Positions 9,267-20,292 of a stretch of DNA of 64,000 nt are shown here, in pieces (position 1 is the stretch's first letter; each line of letters opens with the position of its first letter). This DNA comes from Bacillus sp. RAR_GA_16 (lineage in GTDB: Bacteria > Bacillota > Bacilli > Bacillales > Guptibacillaceae). The notes beneath the pieces were generated by a model that worked only from the letters and a program-made list of their open reading frames with translations, searched no databases and was not told where the DNA came from. The position numbers and the translations under genes were made by a program. Location of the stretch: assembly GCF_020165985.1 (NCBI RefSeq), contig NZ_JAIUKZ010000007.1, forward strand, positions 476,307 through 540,306, given 5' to 3'.

Positions 9267-9396
9267 AGCCAAGAGCTTTAATAATTACAGCCGTGAAGAA
9301 AATGATGGAAAAGAATAAAAATGGAACTGCAAAGCCGACAGCTGACTGGACAGCGTCATTATCCTTAGCTTGAACATCTTTTTCGAACTCGTTCAT
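9265..9396 (-). CDS. yqzM: Small membrane protein YqzM
   Basis: A 43-residue frame on the reverse strand: MNEFEKDVQAKDNDAVQSAV then a hydrophobic segment ending in KALG. The single transmembrane helix occupies about residues 22-40. A strong AGGAGGG site lies 8 bases before the ATG. B. subtilis has the small gene yqzM at the same place, opposite to and downstream of comEC, with the same MNEFEK start as I recall it. Function is unknown. Confidence 0.85.
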   Translation of the reverse strand: MNEFEKDVQAKDNDAVQSAVGFAVPFLFFSIIFFTAVIIKALG

Positions 9397-9797
9397 TTGC
9401 CTTCCCTCCTGCTTTCCCCTTAGTATTCATTGTTCACTACTTATGTAGTTGTTATGTAGGGGATTTCCTAAAAAGGTACATTTCAAACAATATTGTATCA
9501 TGTATTCCACTTTATGTCTTTATTCTTCAACAACTGAAGGAGGTTAACGAGAGGAATTTATGCGAAAGAATCACTCCCTTTCCTGTAAAGAGTTGTCACC
9601 CATACTTTAAGTTTGCATAGGATATCCTATCTACTACAAACCGAACATCGTTGCTTCGTAAGAGTCCTAGGCCTTATGAAGGAGCGTTTACTATAAATGG
9701 GAGGCTGGTTATAGCAGCCGGCTTCCCTTTTCTACTTGCCAACATCGTTTTGACGGATTAGGATAGAAATGGACGAATGAAAACGAGGTGTACATAA
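9397..9797. other. Intergenic region between yqzM and holA
   Basis: About 400 bases without a recognised gene. It contains a 16-codon reading frame at 9560-9610 preceded by AGAGG, a palindrome AGGATATCCT near 9616, and a terminator-like hairpin at 9699-9733. No riboswitch or tRNA was recognised. I cannot point to a convincing promoter. The arrangement of mini-frame followed by hairpin resembles a leader or small RNA, but this is speculative. Confidence 0.5.
9699..9733 (+). terminator. Terminator-like hairpin upstream of holA
   Basis: A 10-pair stem (GGGAGGCTGG against CCGGCTTCCC, two G-U pairs) with a 9-base loop and a TTTT tail. It ends about 65 bases before holA and follows no annotated gene on this strand, so it would end an unannotated transcript or act as an attenuator of holA. 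Confidence 0.65.
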
Positions 9798-10820
9798 ATG
9801 TCCATTTCAGACTTAAAAAAGAAAATTAAACAAAACAAGTTAGATCCACTCTACCTCTTAACAGGTACGGAAACGTTTTTGGTTGATGAATTACAAAAAA
9901 TGATTATTAATCAGGCGCTTCCAGAAGAAGAGAAAGAATTTGGACTTGCTTATTATGACTTAAACGAAACACCTGTACAAGCTGCAGTAGAAGATGCTGA
10001 AACGCTGCCGTTTTTAGGAGAGAAGCGTGTCATTATATTAAAAAATCCACTGTTTTTAACAGCAGCTAAGGATAAGAGCAAAGTAGAACATGATCTTGAC
10101 TCACTTCAGCGATATGCTGAAAACCCATCTCCTTTTACAATTCTTATTATCGAAGCCCCTTATGAAAAACTTGATGAACGGAAAAAATTAGTGAAAACAA
10201 TTAAGAAAGCAGGAGCATTTGTTAAAGCAGAAGCGTTGCAAGAAAATCACTTGGGTGACTGGCTTCAACAACGTGCAAAGCAACATGGTGTTTCTCTTGA
10301 TCAAGAAGGCGAAGAGAGGCTTGTTCAGTTAACGGGTAGTCATTTAATGTTGCTACAACAGGAAATTGATAAAATGGCCCTTTATGTTGGAGAAGGTGGC
10401 ATTGTCGATGCGGAGGTTGTTGATCTTCTTGTGGCAAGAACATTAGAAAATGATATTTTTGCCTTGATTGATCGTATTGTAAGGAAAGACTTAAACAAGG
10501 CATTCCGCATTTTATATGATTTGCTTAAAGTCAATGAAGAACCCATTAAAATTCTTTCGTTAATCGGCAGGCAATTCCGAATCATTTATCAGGTTAGTGA
10601 ACTTTCGAAAAGAGGATATGGCCAGAAGCAAATGGCTTCGACGCTTAAATTGCATCCGTATGCGGTGAAAATTGCTCAACAACAAAGTCGCAGTTTTGAG
10701 GAAGAAAAACTACGCTATATTCTAGATCAAATTGCCGAATCCGATTATGAAATGAAAACAGGCAAAATGGATAAAAGGCTGATTCTTGAATTGCTAGTAA
10801 CAAAAATTAAAAATGCATAA
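9798..10820 (+). CDS. holA: DNA polymerase III delta subunit
   Basis: HolA (YqeN in B. subtilis) is the clamp-loader subunit that opens the DnaN ring. The 340-residue protein has the expected divergent AAA+ start (LYLLTGTETFLVDEL) and the C-terminal all-helical domain containing ILSLIGRQFRIIYQV. The start follows ACGAGGTGTACATAA. It is a single gene ended by a strong terminator. Confidence 0.93.
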   Translation: MSISDLKKKIKQNKLDPLYLLTGTETFLVDELQKMIINQALPEEEKEFGLAYYDLNETPVQAAVEDAETLPFLGEKRVIILKNPLFLTAAKDKSKVEHDLDSLQRYAENPSPFTILIIEAPYEKLDERKKLVKTIKKAGAFVKAEALQENHLGDWLQQRAKQHGVSLDQEGEERLVQLTGSHLMLLQQEIDKMALYVGEGGIVDAEVVDLLVARTLENDIFALIDRIVRKDLNKAFRILYDLLKVNEEPIKILSLIGRQFRIIYQVSELSKRGYGQKQMASTLKLHPYAVKIAQQQSRSFEEEKLRYILDQIAESDYEMKTGKMDKRLILELLVTKIKNA

Positions 10821-10851
10821 AAAAGCTGTTGGGGGTCTCCCAACAGCTTTT
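10821..10851. terminator. Terminator between holA and rpsT
   Basis: Perfect 13-base stem (AAAAGCTGTTGGG with its complement) with loop GGTCT. With A-run on one side and T-run on the other, it can serve both holA and the converging rpsT. Confidence 0.9.
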
Positions 10852-10866
10852 AACGTTATAAAGGAA

Positions 10867-11133
10867 TTACGCAGAAATCTCGTTGTACATTTTCGTAAGA
10901 CGAGATTTTTTACGTGCTACTGTGTTTTTATGAATGATTCCTTTGTCAGCAGCTTTGTCGATGCGCTTAGAAGCTTGGCTAAGAGCTGACTTTGCAGCTT
11001 CAACGTCTTTAGCTTCTACTTTCGCTTCAAAATTCTTGATTGCAGAACGCATTTCAGATTTAAAAGCGACGTTATTAGCGCGACGATCTGATGAAGTTTT
11101 CACGCGTTTAACCGCAGATTTAATGTTTGGCAT
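10867..11133 (-). CDS. rpsT: Small ribosomal subunit protein bS20
   Basis: An 88-residue basic protein with the bS20 start [14 protein letters not shown] and the conserved [15 protein letters not shown] segment near the C-terminus. It binds 16S rRNA early in 30S assembly. The start at 11133 has GGAGGTGAAAGGT immediately upstream; an in-frame GTG three codons earlier overlaps that site and is not used. It is divergent from gpr. Confidence 0.97.
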   Translation of the reverse strand: MPNIKSAVKRVKTSSDRRANNVAFKSEMRSAIKNFEAKVEAKDVEAAKSALSQASKRIDKAADKGIIHKNTVARKKSRLTKMYNEISA

Positions 11134-11289
11134 ACCTTTCACCTCCTTGCAAGGCTTAACAATTCCATGTCATATCCGTGCATAGAACAAGAAACATTCT
11201 ATCAAATAGGACAATGAATTGCAATAGAGAATGAAAACCTTATTTCGGGGATACGCTAACAGGTAACAGATAGAACAAGAGGTGATCTG

Positions 11290-12408
11290 ATGGGAAGCGT
11301 TGAACTAGAAAAATATCAAGTAAGAACTGATCTTGCAGTTGAAGCGCAAGAAATGGTGAAAGAGAAAAAAGCAAAGAACATGACGAAAGAGCAGCCTGAT
11401 GGATTAAAGGGCGTTATTGTGAAAGAGAGAAATGAACAAGGTGTAAATATAACAACTGTCGATGTGACAAAAGAGGGCGAGAAAGAAATTGGTAAGAAAG
11501 CTGGGCACTACTTAACTTTTGAGGTGCAAGGGATTCGAAAAAAAGACTCAGCTCTTCAACAGACTGTTCAAGATGTTTTCGCTCATGAATTCGCGGAATT
11601 TTTGAAGCAACAGAATATCTCTAAAGAAGCAAGTTGTTTAATTGTAGGGCTTGGAAACTGGAATGTTACCCCTGATTCGCTCGGCCCTCTCGTGGTATCG
11701 AACTTGCTTATAACGAATCATCTATTTGAGCTTCAGCCTGAAACGGTTTCAGATGGATTTCGGCCGGTAAGTGCAATTACGCCTGGTGTAATGGGGATTA
11801 CTGGAATTGAGACGAGTGATATTATTCATGGTGTTATTGAAAAAGCGAAACCAGACTTCGTCATAGCGATCGATGCACTTGCATCACGTTCAATCGAACG
11901 CGTTAACACGACGATTCAAATATCTGACACAGGTATTCACCCGGGGTCTGGCGTAGGAAACAAACGAAAAGAGTTAAGTTTTGATACACTGGGTATTCCT
12001 GTCATCGCCATTGGTATTCCAACTGTTGTAGATGCGGTTTCCATCACGAGTGATACAATCGATTTTATCTTAAAGCATTTCGGGAGAGAGTTAAAAGAAA
12101 AGGGTAAACCATCAAAATCTTTAGCACCAGCAGGCATGACCTTTGGCGAAAGAAAAACATATACAGAAGATGATTTACCTGATGAAGGGAAAAGGCAAAC
12201 GTTTCTTGGGATGGTTGGGACATTAGAAGATGAAGAAAAGAGAAACTTAATTCGTGAAGTCCTTGCACCAATGGGGCATAACTTAATGGTTACTCCAAAA
12301 GAAGTGGACGTCTTTATTGAGGATATGGCGAATGTGATTTCTGGAGGGCTTAATAGTTGTCTGCATGGAGATATTGATCAACAAAATAGTGGCATGTATA
12401 CGCATTAG
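11290..12408 (+). CDS. gpr: Spore germination endoprotease GPR
   Basis: GPR degrades small acid-soluble spore proteins during germination; it is made as an inactive zymogen in the forespore. The 372-residue length and N-terminal [11 protein letters not shown], whose RTDLA marks the self-cleavage region, identify it. Other conserved parts include [14 protein letters not shown] and the [10 protein letters not shown] segment. AGAGGTGATCTG precedes the ATG. Forespore sigma-G control is expected from the family; I could not identify a clean sigma-G promoter upstream. Confidence 0.95.
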   Translation: MGSVELEKYQVRTDLAVEAQEMVKEKKAKNMTKEQPDGLKGVIVKERNEQGVNITTVDVTKEGEKEIGKKAGHYLTFEVQGIRKKDSALQQTVQDVFAHEFAEFLKQQNISKEASCLIVGLGNWNVTPDSLGPLVVSNLLITNHLFELQPETVSDGFRPVSAITPGVMGITGIETSDIIHGVIEKAKPDFVIAIDALASRSIERVNTTIQISDTGIHPGSGVGNKRKELSFDTLGIPVIAIGIPTVVDAVSITSDTIDFILKHFGRELKEKGKPSKSLAPAGMTFGERKTYTEDDLPDEGKRQTFLGMVGTLEDEEKRNLIREVLAPMGHNLMVTPKEVDVFIEDMANVISGGLNSCLHGDIDQQNSGMYTH

Positions 12409-12473
12409 TCATATGAATTGTTTTTAGGCATACGTATAAGAGGGACAGGCTTAATCGGGAAGGAGCCGGAGAG

Positions 12474-12821
12474 ATGGCGACGTTTTTTCTGAAAACTTTT
12501 CTTCTTGTTTCATTGCTTTTATTTGGAGTTCTTCTAGGGATGGAGCAAGCTTCTAAAAATATGAACAGCATGCAAGCAAGTGAAAATACAGGTGCTTTTC
12601 AGATTAATACTTCGAACGGTGTAGAGGCTGAAATTCTTGGCACTTCTGTTACACCTCATAATTTACAAAATAAACAAAAAACAATTGAAGATGCAAACGA
12701 ATTTAATGTGTTAGGCCAATTAGGTAGCACTTTAAGCAATTGGGTATCTTCGCTTATTCAATCAATTTTAGCATTTGTATTTACGGTAATTACAACTCTA
12801 TTATCATTTTTTCAAAAGTAA
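12474..12821 (+). CDS. yqxA: YqxA family sporulation-locus membrane protein (DUF3679)
   Basis: A 115-residue protein with an N-terminal membrane segment (LLVSLLLFGVLLGMEQA) and a second hydrophobic C-terminal helix. The start MATFFLKTFLL and GVLLGMEQAS resemble YqxA, which lies upstream of lepA in B. subtilis. In that species spoIIP lies between gpr and yqxA; here only 65 bases separate them and spoIIP is absent. Function of YqxA is unknown. Confidence 0.85.
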   Translation: MATFFLKTFLLVSLLLFGVLLGMEQASKNMNSMQASENTGAFQINTSNGVEAEILGTSVTPHNLQNKQKTIEDANEFNVLGQLGSTLSNWVSSLIQSILAFVFTVITTLLSFFQK

Positions 12822-12846
12822 AAGGGCGCGGTTGTGCCCTTTTTTG
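12821..12846 (+). terminator. Terminator after yqxA
   Basis: Stem AAAGGGC/GCCCTTT with a short loop and a run of six T. It ends the gpr-yqxA unit and separates it from the lepA promoter. Confidence 0.85.
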
Positions 12847-12920
12847 TTCGTTTTTCCTATACTCTCTTAATAAAAATAGCGCGGTGGAAACTGAACTTCT
12901 AAGAATAGGCGGATTGCGGA

Positions 12921-12949
12921 TTGAATCTAGACAGCGGTATTGCTATAAT
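12921..12949 (+). promoter_or_regulatory. Sigma-A promoter of lepA
   Basis: TTGAAT at 12921-12926 and TATAAT at 12944-12949, separated by 17 bases, about 40 bases before the lepA start. The spacing and the perfect -10 box make this a strong housekeeping promoter. Confidence 0.8.
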
Positions 12950-12987
12950 CTATACTAGCGTAGTTTCGCCTTAGGAGTGATTAGTAG

Positions 12988-14820
12988 ATGAACCTTGAAG
13001 AAAAATTGAAAAGACAGTCCAAGATTCGAAATTTTTCCATTATCGCACATATTGACCATGGAAAATCGACTCTTGCTGACCGTATTTTAGAACGGACAGG
13101 TGCGTTAACTGACCGTGAAATGAAAGATCAGACGCTTGATGCAATGGATCTTGAACGTGAACGAGGCATTACGATTAAACTGAATTCCGTTCAACTTACT
13201 TATACAGCGAAAGATGGAGAAGAATACATTTTTCACTTAATCGATACACCCGGTCACGTCGACTTCTCATACGAAGTATCTAGAAGTCTTGCAGCTTGTG
13301 AAGGAGCCCTGTTAATTGTCGACGCAGCACAGGGGATTGAAGCCCAGACGTTAGCAAACGTTTATCTGGCTCTCGATAATGATCTGGAAATCCTGCCAGT
13401 TATCAATAAAATTGACTTGCCAAGTGCAGAGCCTGAACGAGTGCGCCAAGAAGTAGAAGACGTAATTGGTTTAGACGCTTCTGAAGCTGTACTTGCTTCT
13501 GCTAAGTCTGGAATAGGAATTGAAGAGATTCTAGAACAAATCGTAGAAAAAGTGCCAGCGCCTCAGGGGGATCCTGAAGGTCCATTACAAGCCCTTATCT
13601 TTGACTCGCTCTATGACCCGTATAGAGGGGTTGTCGCTTATATTCGAATCACAGAAGGGTCTGTAAAGGTTGGAGATAAAATCCGCATGATGGCTACCGG
13701 AAAAGAGTTTGAAGTGAATGAGCTTGGTGTATTTAATCCAAAGCCAGTTGCTAAAAAGGAACTCTCTGTCGGCGATGTAGGATTTCTGACTGCTGCCATT
13801 AAAAACGTGGGAGACTCTCGCGTCGGTGACACGATTACATCAGTGAAAAATCCAGCTGCAAACCCACTTCCTGGTTATCGTCGAATGAATCCAATGGTGT
13901 ATTGTGGTTTGTATCCAGTGGATTCGGCCCAGTACAATGATCTCCGTGAAGCCCTTGAACGTCTTGAGCTTAATGACTCTTCTCTTCAATATGAAGCAGA
14001 AACGTCTCAGGCACTAGGTTTTGGTTTCCGCTGTGGTTTTCTTGGACTCCTTCATATGGAAATTGTTCAGGAGCGAATTGAAAGAGAGTTTAATATTGAT
14101 CTCATCACAACAGCACCTAGTGTTATTTACCAAGTGAAGCTTACGGATGGGGAAGAAGTTATTATCGATAACCCTGCTATGATGCCAGATGCGCAATCCA
14201 TAGCTGAAGTACAAGAACCTTATGTAAAAGCAACAATCATGGCGCCTAACGACTATGTTGGAGCGATTATGGAGTTGTGTCAGGGTAAGCGCGGTGATTT
14301 CATTGACATGCAGTATATGGATGAAAGTCGGGTCAATATTGTTTATCATATTCCTCTTTCTGAAATCGTCTATGATTTCTTTGATCAATTGAAATCAAGC
14401 ACAAAAGGATATGCTTCATTCGACTATGAGTTAATTGGTTACAGAGCATCGAACCTAGTGAAAATGGACATTCTTCTAAATGCTGAGAAGATTGATGCGC
14501 TTTCCATTATTGTGCACAGAGACTTTGCTTACGACCGTGGAAAAGATATTACCGAAACTTTGAAAGATCTCATCCCAAGACAGCAATTCGAAGTGCCTAT
14601 TCAAGCTTCTATTGGACAAAAGATTGTGGCGCGATCAACCATCAAGGCGATGCGTAAAAACGTACTTGCCAAATGTTATGGTGGGGACATTTCCCGTAAG
14701 CGTAAGCTTCTTGAGAAACAAAAAGAAGGTAAAAAGCGAATGAAAACAGTAGGGAAGGTCGAAGTACCACAGGAAGCGTTTATGGCTGTTCTTCGCCAGG
14801 ACAACTCAAAAAATAATTAA
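12988..14820 (+). CDS. lepA: Elongation factor 4 (back-translocase LepA)
   Basis: LepA is a translational GTPase that binds the ribosome after translocation and promotes back-translocation or assists initiation. GTPase motifs are AHIDHGKST (G1), DTPGHVDF (G3) and NKIDLPSA (G4). The length of 610 residues and the C-terminal domain ending near [11 protein letters not shown] are typical. It has its own promoter and a terminator directly downstream. Confidence 0.98.
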   Translation: MNLEEKLKRQSKIRNFSIIAHIDHGKSTLADRILERTGALTDREMKDQTLDAMDLERERGITIKLNSVQLTYTAKDGEEYIFHLIDTPGHVDFSYEVSRSLAACEGALLIVDAAQGIEAQTLANVYLALDNDLEILPVINKIDLPSAEPERVRQEVEDVIGLDASEAVLASAKSGIGIEEILEQIVEKVPAPQGDPEGPLQALIFDSLYDPYRGVVAYIRITEGSVKVGDKIRMMATGKEFEVNELGVFNPKPVAKKELSVGDVGFLTAAIKNVGDSRVGDTITSVKNPAANPLPGYRRMNPMVYCGLYPVDSAQYNDLREALERLELNDSSLQYEAETSQALGFGFRCGFLGLLHMEIVQERIEREFNIDLITTAPSVIYQVKLTDGEEVIIDNPAMMPDAQSIAEVQEPYVKATIMAPNDYVGAIMELCQGKRGDFIDMQYMDESRVNIVYHIPLSEIVYDFFDQLKSSTKGYASFDYELIGYRASNLVKMDILLNAEKIDALSIIVHRDFAYDRGKDITETLKDLIPRQQFEVPIQASIGQKIVARSTIKAMRKNVLAKCYGGDISRKRKLLEKQKEGKKRMKTVGKVEVPQEAFMAVLRQDNSKNN

Positions 14821-14868
14821 GGTGCTTTAGTTGAAGTGCTAAGGTGATTTTTATACTATGTAGGTTAG

Positions 14869-14896
14869 AAGACCGCAGAGCGTTTCTGCGGTCTTT
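14869..14896 (+). terminator. Terminator after lepA
   Basis: Perfect 11-base stem AAGACCGCAGA with complement, loop GCGTT, followed by TTT. Confidence 0.85.
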
Positions 14897-14923
14897 ACAT
14901 TATGTCAGAAAGCAGTGATTGAA

Positions 14924-16066
14924 ATGGTAAACGCTGTTTATTTACACATTCCGTTTTGTGATTATATTTGTCACTATTGTGATTTTAATAAAGTGTTTAT
15001 GCAGGGGCAGCCTGTAGATGATTATTTGGCTCATATGGATTTGGAAATGAAGCATACTCTTGAACAGTTTCCAACAGACCGCATTGAGACAATCTTTGTA
15101 GGCGGAGGCACCCCTACAGCGCTAAACGAGCAGCAACTTGAACGCTTTTTAAAAGATGTTCAAAAACGGTTTGGCCCTTTGTTATCGCCCACAGTTGAAT
15201 TTTCTATGGAAGCAAATCCAGGTAGCGTTACACCAGAGAAGCTTAGAATTATGAAAGCTTATGGTGTGAATCGCTTAAGTATCGGAGCACAAGCATTCCA
15301 GGATTCTCTCCTTAATAAACTTGGTAGAGGACATTCAGTTGCAGAGATTGGAGAAATTGTTCGGATGGCACAGAGCGAAGGGTTTGTGAATCTCTCGTTA
15401 GATCTTATGTTCGGATTACCAGATCAAACGATTGACCAGTTCTCAGAGTCAATTTCGAAAGCGATAGAATTGGGCATTACACACATCTCTTCTTATTCTT
15501 TACAAGTTGAGAAAAAAACCGTCTTCTATAATAAGTGGCGTAAAGGGGAATTACCTCTACCTACAGAAGAAGCGGAAGCTGATATGTATGAACTGCTAAT
15601 TAAACGTCTTGAAGAAGCCGGTTTAATACAATATGAAATAAGTAACTTTGCTAAAACAGGTTATGAAAGCCAACACAATATGACGTACTGGAAAAATAAC
15701 GAGTATTACGGTATTGGTGCAGGTGCTCACAGCTATATCAATGGAGTGAGAAGAGCGAACGCCGGTCCTCTCAAACAATATATGATGAAGATTGATGAAA
15801 GCGGCTTTCCATATATGGATAACAATGTGCTCACAGAAAATGAGCGGATGGAGGAAGAGATGTTTATGGGACTTCGCATGAAAGAAGGGGTCTCTAAAGC
15901 GACATTCCAAAAGAAATTCAATCAATCAATCGAAGAAGTATTTAGTGAGCAAATCAATAAGTTAGTACGAAATCAACTTATCCAGGACACGGGAACACAT
16001 ATTACTTTAACTGAACAAGGCTTCTTTTTAGGTAACGAAGTATTTCAAGAATTCCTTGCGATTTAG
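14924..16066 (+). CDS. hemW: Radical SAM heme chaperone HemW
   Basis: HemW (older name HemN-like) is a radical SAM protein that binds and transfers heme. The cluster motif is CDYICHYCDF (Cx3Cx2C) near residue 11-17, and GGGTPTAL follows as the SAM-binding segment. The C-terminal HemN domain (NMTYWKNNEYYGIGAGAHSY) is present. I use ATG 14924, giving the usual MVNAVYLHIPFC start; a GTG three codons earlier is possible because the binding site (AGTGATTGA) is weak. Confidence 0.93.
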   Translation: MVNAVYLHIPFCDYICHYCDFNKVFMQGQPVDDYLAHMDLEMKHTLEQFPTDRIETIFVGGGTPTALNEQQLERFLKDVQKRFGPLLSPTVEFSMEANPGSVTPEKLRIMKAYGVNRLSIGAQAFQDSLLNKLGRGHSVAEIGEIVRMAQSEGFVNLSLDLMFGLPDQTIDQFSESISKAIELGITHISSYSLQVEKKTVFYNKWRKGELPLPTEEAEADMYELLIKRLEEAGLIQYEISNFAKTGYESQHNMTYWKNNEYYGIGAGAHSYINGVRRANAGPLKQYMMKIDESGFPYMDNNVLTENERMEEEMFMGLRMKEGVSKATFQKKFNQSIEEVFSEQINKLVRNQLIQDTGTHITLTEQGFFLGNEVFQEFLAI

Positions 16067-16143
16067 CATCCTTCATCTCATAAGTTGAGAACAAACCGAT
16101 TTAATTTGGCACGTACTACCTGGTGGTAAGGAAGACTTGTTTA

Positions 16144-16208
16144 CACCCTGTGATGCCAAAACGCTTCGAGCGAATTCATTTGTTCAGGCGATTGGGCATC
16201 ACAGGGTG
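16144..16208. repeat. Long-loop inverted repeat between hemW and hrcA
   Basis: Arms CACCCTGTGATGCC (16144-16157) and GGCATCACAGGGTG (16195-16208) are perfect 14-base complements separated by 37 bases. The loop holds a smaller hairpin CGCT-TCG-AGCG. No T-run follows, so it is not a standard terminator. It lies in a 310-base gap that also holds the heat-shock promoter and CIRCE; the function is unknown. Confidence 0.8.
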
Positions 16209-16293
16209 AGCCAAAAATCGAGAAATTAACAATTTAAGCTAATAAAGCCTTCAAAAAAATAATGTTTGCGTAGAATAATGGTTAACGTAATGA

Positions 16294-16328
16294 TTGACAA
16301 CTAAAATAAGTTTCTGTTACCTTATTAT
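16294..16328 (+). promoter_or_regulatory. Sigma-A promoter of the hrcA operon
   Basis: A perfect -35 box TTGACA sits at 16294-16299. The -10 box is less clear: TTACCT at 17-base spacing, or the better TATTAT at 16323 but with a spacer that is too long. The CIRCE operator follows directly, as expected for a HrcA-repressed vegetative promoter. Confidence 0.6.
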
Positions 16329-16333
16329 TAGAT

Positions 16334-16360
16334 TTAGCACTCAGCACCTTAGAGTGCTAA
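16334..16360. promoter_or_regulatory. CIRCE operator for HrcA
   Basis: TTAGCACTC, nine bases, then GAGTGCTAA: an exact match to the CIRCE inverted repeat bound by HrcA. It lies 17 bases before the hrcA start codon, so the operon is autoregulated and derepressed when GroEL is titrated by unfolded protein. Confidence 0.98.
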
Positions 16361-16376
16361 CAGAGGTGATGAGGAG

Positions 16377-17417
16377 ATGTTAACAGAACGTCAACTATTC
16401 ATTTTGCAGTTGTTAATTAACGACTATATTCAAACGGCTGAACCCGTTGGCTCACGAACAATTTCAAAACGTGAAGACGTTACGTTTAGCTCTGCAACAA
16501 TTCGCAACGAACTTGCGGATCTGGAAGAGATGGGTTATATCGAGAAAACGCATAGCTCTTCAGGGAGAGTTCCATCTGAGAAAGGGTATCGTTTTTATGT
16601 TGATCATCTTCTATCTCCCCCTTTACTTTCTAAAAAAGATGTGAATAACATTCATTCTCTTTTCGCGGAGAGAATGGTGGAAGTAGAAAAAGTGATTCAG
16701 CAATCAGCGGGTATCCTTTCTGAACTTACGCAATATACGTCAATTATTCTTGGCCCGGAAGTATTTGAAACAAGGCTTCGCCAGATACAAATCATTCCGT
16801 TGTCAAAGGATACAGCTGTCGTAATATTAGTGGCTGACAGCGGTCATGTTGAGAATCGAACGATGAAAATACCGCCATCGGTTAGTATGTCTGATATTGA
16901 AAAAGTTGTTAACATCATGAATGAGCGCTTAAGGGATGTTCCACTTATTTCCTTGAAGTCTACTATGATGAAAGAAATGGCAACTGTTTTGAAGAAACAT
17001 ATCGAGAATTACAATCAAGTGAATACAATGCTTGAAAGTCTTTTCCTCTATACAAATGCAGAGAAAGTTTACTATGGAGGTAAGACAAATATTCTGACTC
17101 AGCCTGAATTTAAAGATATAGACAAAGTCAGGTTATTACTTAATACGTTCGAACAGGATGAAGTCATGTATAATGTTCTTCGTCCGGAGAAAAATGGGAT
17201 TGAAGTTAAAATTGGGCAAGAAAATGATCTTGAAGCGATGCAACACTGTAGTATTGTTACAGCTGATTATTTTATCGAAGGTAAACGTATGGGCTCAATT
17301 GCTTTACTTGGACCTACTAGAATGGAATATCATCGATCAATGAGCATTCTAGGTTTCCTTGCAAATGATTTGACTAAGACACTTACAGATCGATATCAAA
17401 GTTTCAAACACTGGTAA
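16377..17417 (+). CDS. hrcA: Heat-inducible transcription repressor HrcA
   Basis: HrcA represses class I heat-shock genes through CIRCE. The N-terminal winged helix contains SSATIRNELADLEEMGYI and the following THSSSGRVPSEKGYRFYV, both family signatures. The 346-residue length is normal. The ATG follows AGAGGTGATGAGGAG. It heads hrcA-grpE-dnaK. Confidence 0.97.
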   Translation: MLTERQLFILQLLINDYIQTAEPVGSRTISKREDVTFSSATIRNELADLEEMGYIEKTHSSSGRVPSEKGYRFYVDHLLSPPLLSKKDVNNIHSLFAERMVEVEKVIQQSAGILSELTQYTSIILGPEVFETRLRQIQIIPLSKDTAVVILVADSGHVENRTMKIPPSVSMSDIEKVVNIMNERLRDVPLISLKSTMMKEMATVLKKHIENYNQVNTMLESLFLYTNAEKVYYGGKTNILTQPEFKDIDKVRLLLNTFEQDEVMYNVLRPEKNGIEVKIGQENDLEAMQHCSIVTADYFIEGKRMGSIALLGPTRMEYHRSMSILGFLANDLTKTLTDRYQSFKHW

Positions 17418-17509
17418 TTTGGTAATAGTGAAGAAGGTGGGAGAAACATTTCTTCCATCCTTTTCTATGAGCCAATGATTTGGTATATTTCGATAGGGAG
17501 GTGAAATTC

Positions 17510-18082
17510 GTGGAAAAGCAAAACAGTCATCAAGAGGAAGAAGAACTTCTAACGGAAGAGGAAGAGAATCTTGAGCAAAATGCTGAAGAGAATGATGAAC
17601 CTGAAGTGATTGAAGTATCTGAAACCAATGAAAATGAAGAGCTTGAGAACTTGCAACAGCAAGTAGAAGAGCTTGAGAATAAATATATGCGCACTCAGGC
17701 AGAATACGATAACTTCCGCCGTAGAACGCGTGAAGAACGTAGTGCAGATGCAAAATACCGTTCTCAGAAATTAGCTGAAGGGTTACTTCCAGCGATCGAT
17801 AATTTTGAACGTGCATTAGCTGTTCAAACCGATAATGAGCAAGTAACGTCATTGCTAACTGGAATGGAAATGGTGTATCGTCAATTGAAAGAAGCACTTG
17901 CAAATGAAGGTATAGAAGAAATTGGTACTGTAGGAGAAGCATTCAACCCGCATCTCCATCAGGCTGTTATGCAGGTTGAATCAGATGAACATGATTCAGA
18001 TGTGGTTGTAGAGGTCTTACAAAAAGGCTATCAATTAAACGATCGCGTCCTTCGACCAGCAATGGTAAAGGTAAGCTCTTAA
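17510..18082 (+). CDS. grpE: Nucleotide exchange factor GrpE
   Basis: GrpE releases ADP from DnaK. The acidic N-terminus and long coiled coil (about residues 45-90, with YDNFRRRTREE) lead to a C-terminal beta domain containing GEAFNPHLHQAV. I start at GTG 17510 because GGGAGGTGAAATTC precedes it; an upstream in-frame start at 17480 lacks a site. The resulting protein has 190 residues. Confidence 0.96.
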   Translation: MEKQNSHQEEEELLTEEEENLEQNAEENDEPEVIEVSETNENEELENLQQQVEELENKYMRTQAEYDNFRRRTREERSADAKYRSQKLAEGLLPAIDNFERALAVQTDNEQVTSLLTGMEMVYRQLKEALANEGIEEIGTVGEAFNPHLHQAVMQVESDEHDSDVVVEVLQKGYQLNDRVLRPAMVKVSS

Positions 18083-18107
18083 CTACATATTAAGAAATAG
18101 GAGGTAG

Positions 18108-19946
<1,839 letters not shown>

Positions 19947-19958
19947 GAAAATGATACG

Positions 19959-20000
19959 AAAAAAAGTCAAAGTCAGGCGTATCTTGACTTTGACTTTTTT
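19959..20000 (+). terminator. Terminator after dnaK
   Basis: A stem of about 16 pairs (A-run plus AGTCAAAGTCA, and its complement) with a 9-base loop and T-run. It separates dnaK from dnaJ, so dnaJ needs read-through or its own promoter. Confidence 0.92.
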
Positions 20001-20292
20001 CGTTTAAATGGTTGACCACTTTTTGACGAAGTGGCGTTATAAGGTTCAATGAAATGGTTTTAGAGTTTAGAAAAAATCACAAGTCACGTTTTTTTCCATA
20101 CATGAAAGGTTTGAACTTTTTAGGTTAACGTAAGGAAAATGACCCTTTTGCGGCTTCATTTTGATGTGAAGCTGTTGAGAACTTACCTACGATAACTAGT
20201 AACGTTCACTGGTGCTAACGATATAGTATTGCAGAGCGTATAAACTCAATGATATGATAAACGTTATGTGAAGAGAATCGGGAGTGGATACG
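20001..20292. other. dnaK-dnaJ intergenic region
   Basis: After the dnaK terminator the gap holds two small hairpins, CCACTT/AAGTGG at 20016-20034 and GCTTCA/TGAAGC at 20153-20172, neither followed by a good T-run, and a candidate promoter at 20229. No reading frame or CIRCE element was seen here. Confidence 0.6.
20229..20258 (+). promoter_or_regulatory. Candidate sigma-A promoter of dnaJ
   Basis: TTGCAG at 20229-20234 and TATGAT at 20253-20258 with an 18-base spacer, 35 bases before the dnaJ start. Both boxes deviate from consensus, so this is a moderate call. Confidence 0.45.

Noticed and set aside
11200..11290. Sigma-G promoter for gpr
   Set aside because: Candidate boxes around GAATG and ACGCTAA do not match the sigma-G pattern well enough to report.
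12740..12958. 72-codon forward frame after yqxA
   Set aside because: It overlaps the end of yqxA and runs through the terminator and the lepA promoter; no ribosome site.
17349..17942. 197-codon reverse frame opposite hrcA end and grpE
   Set aside because: Leu/His/Gln-rich translation typical of antisense of an acidic coding region; grpE is real.
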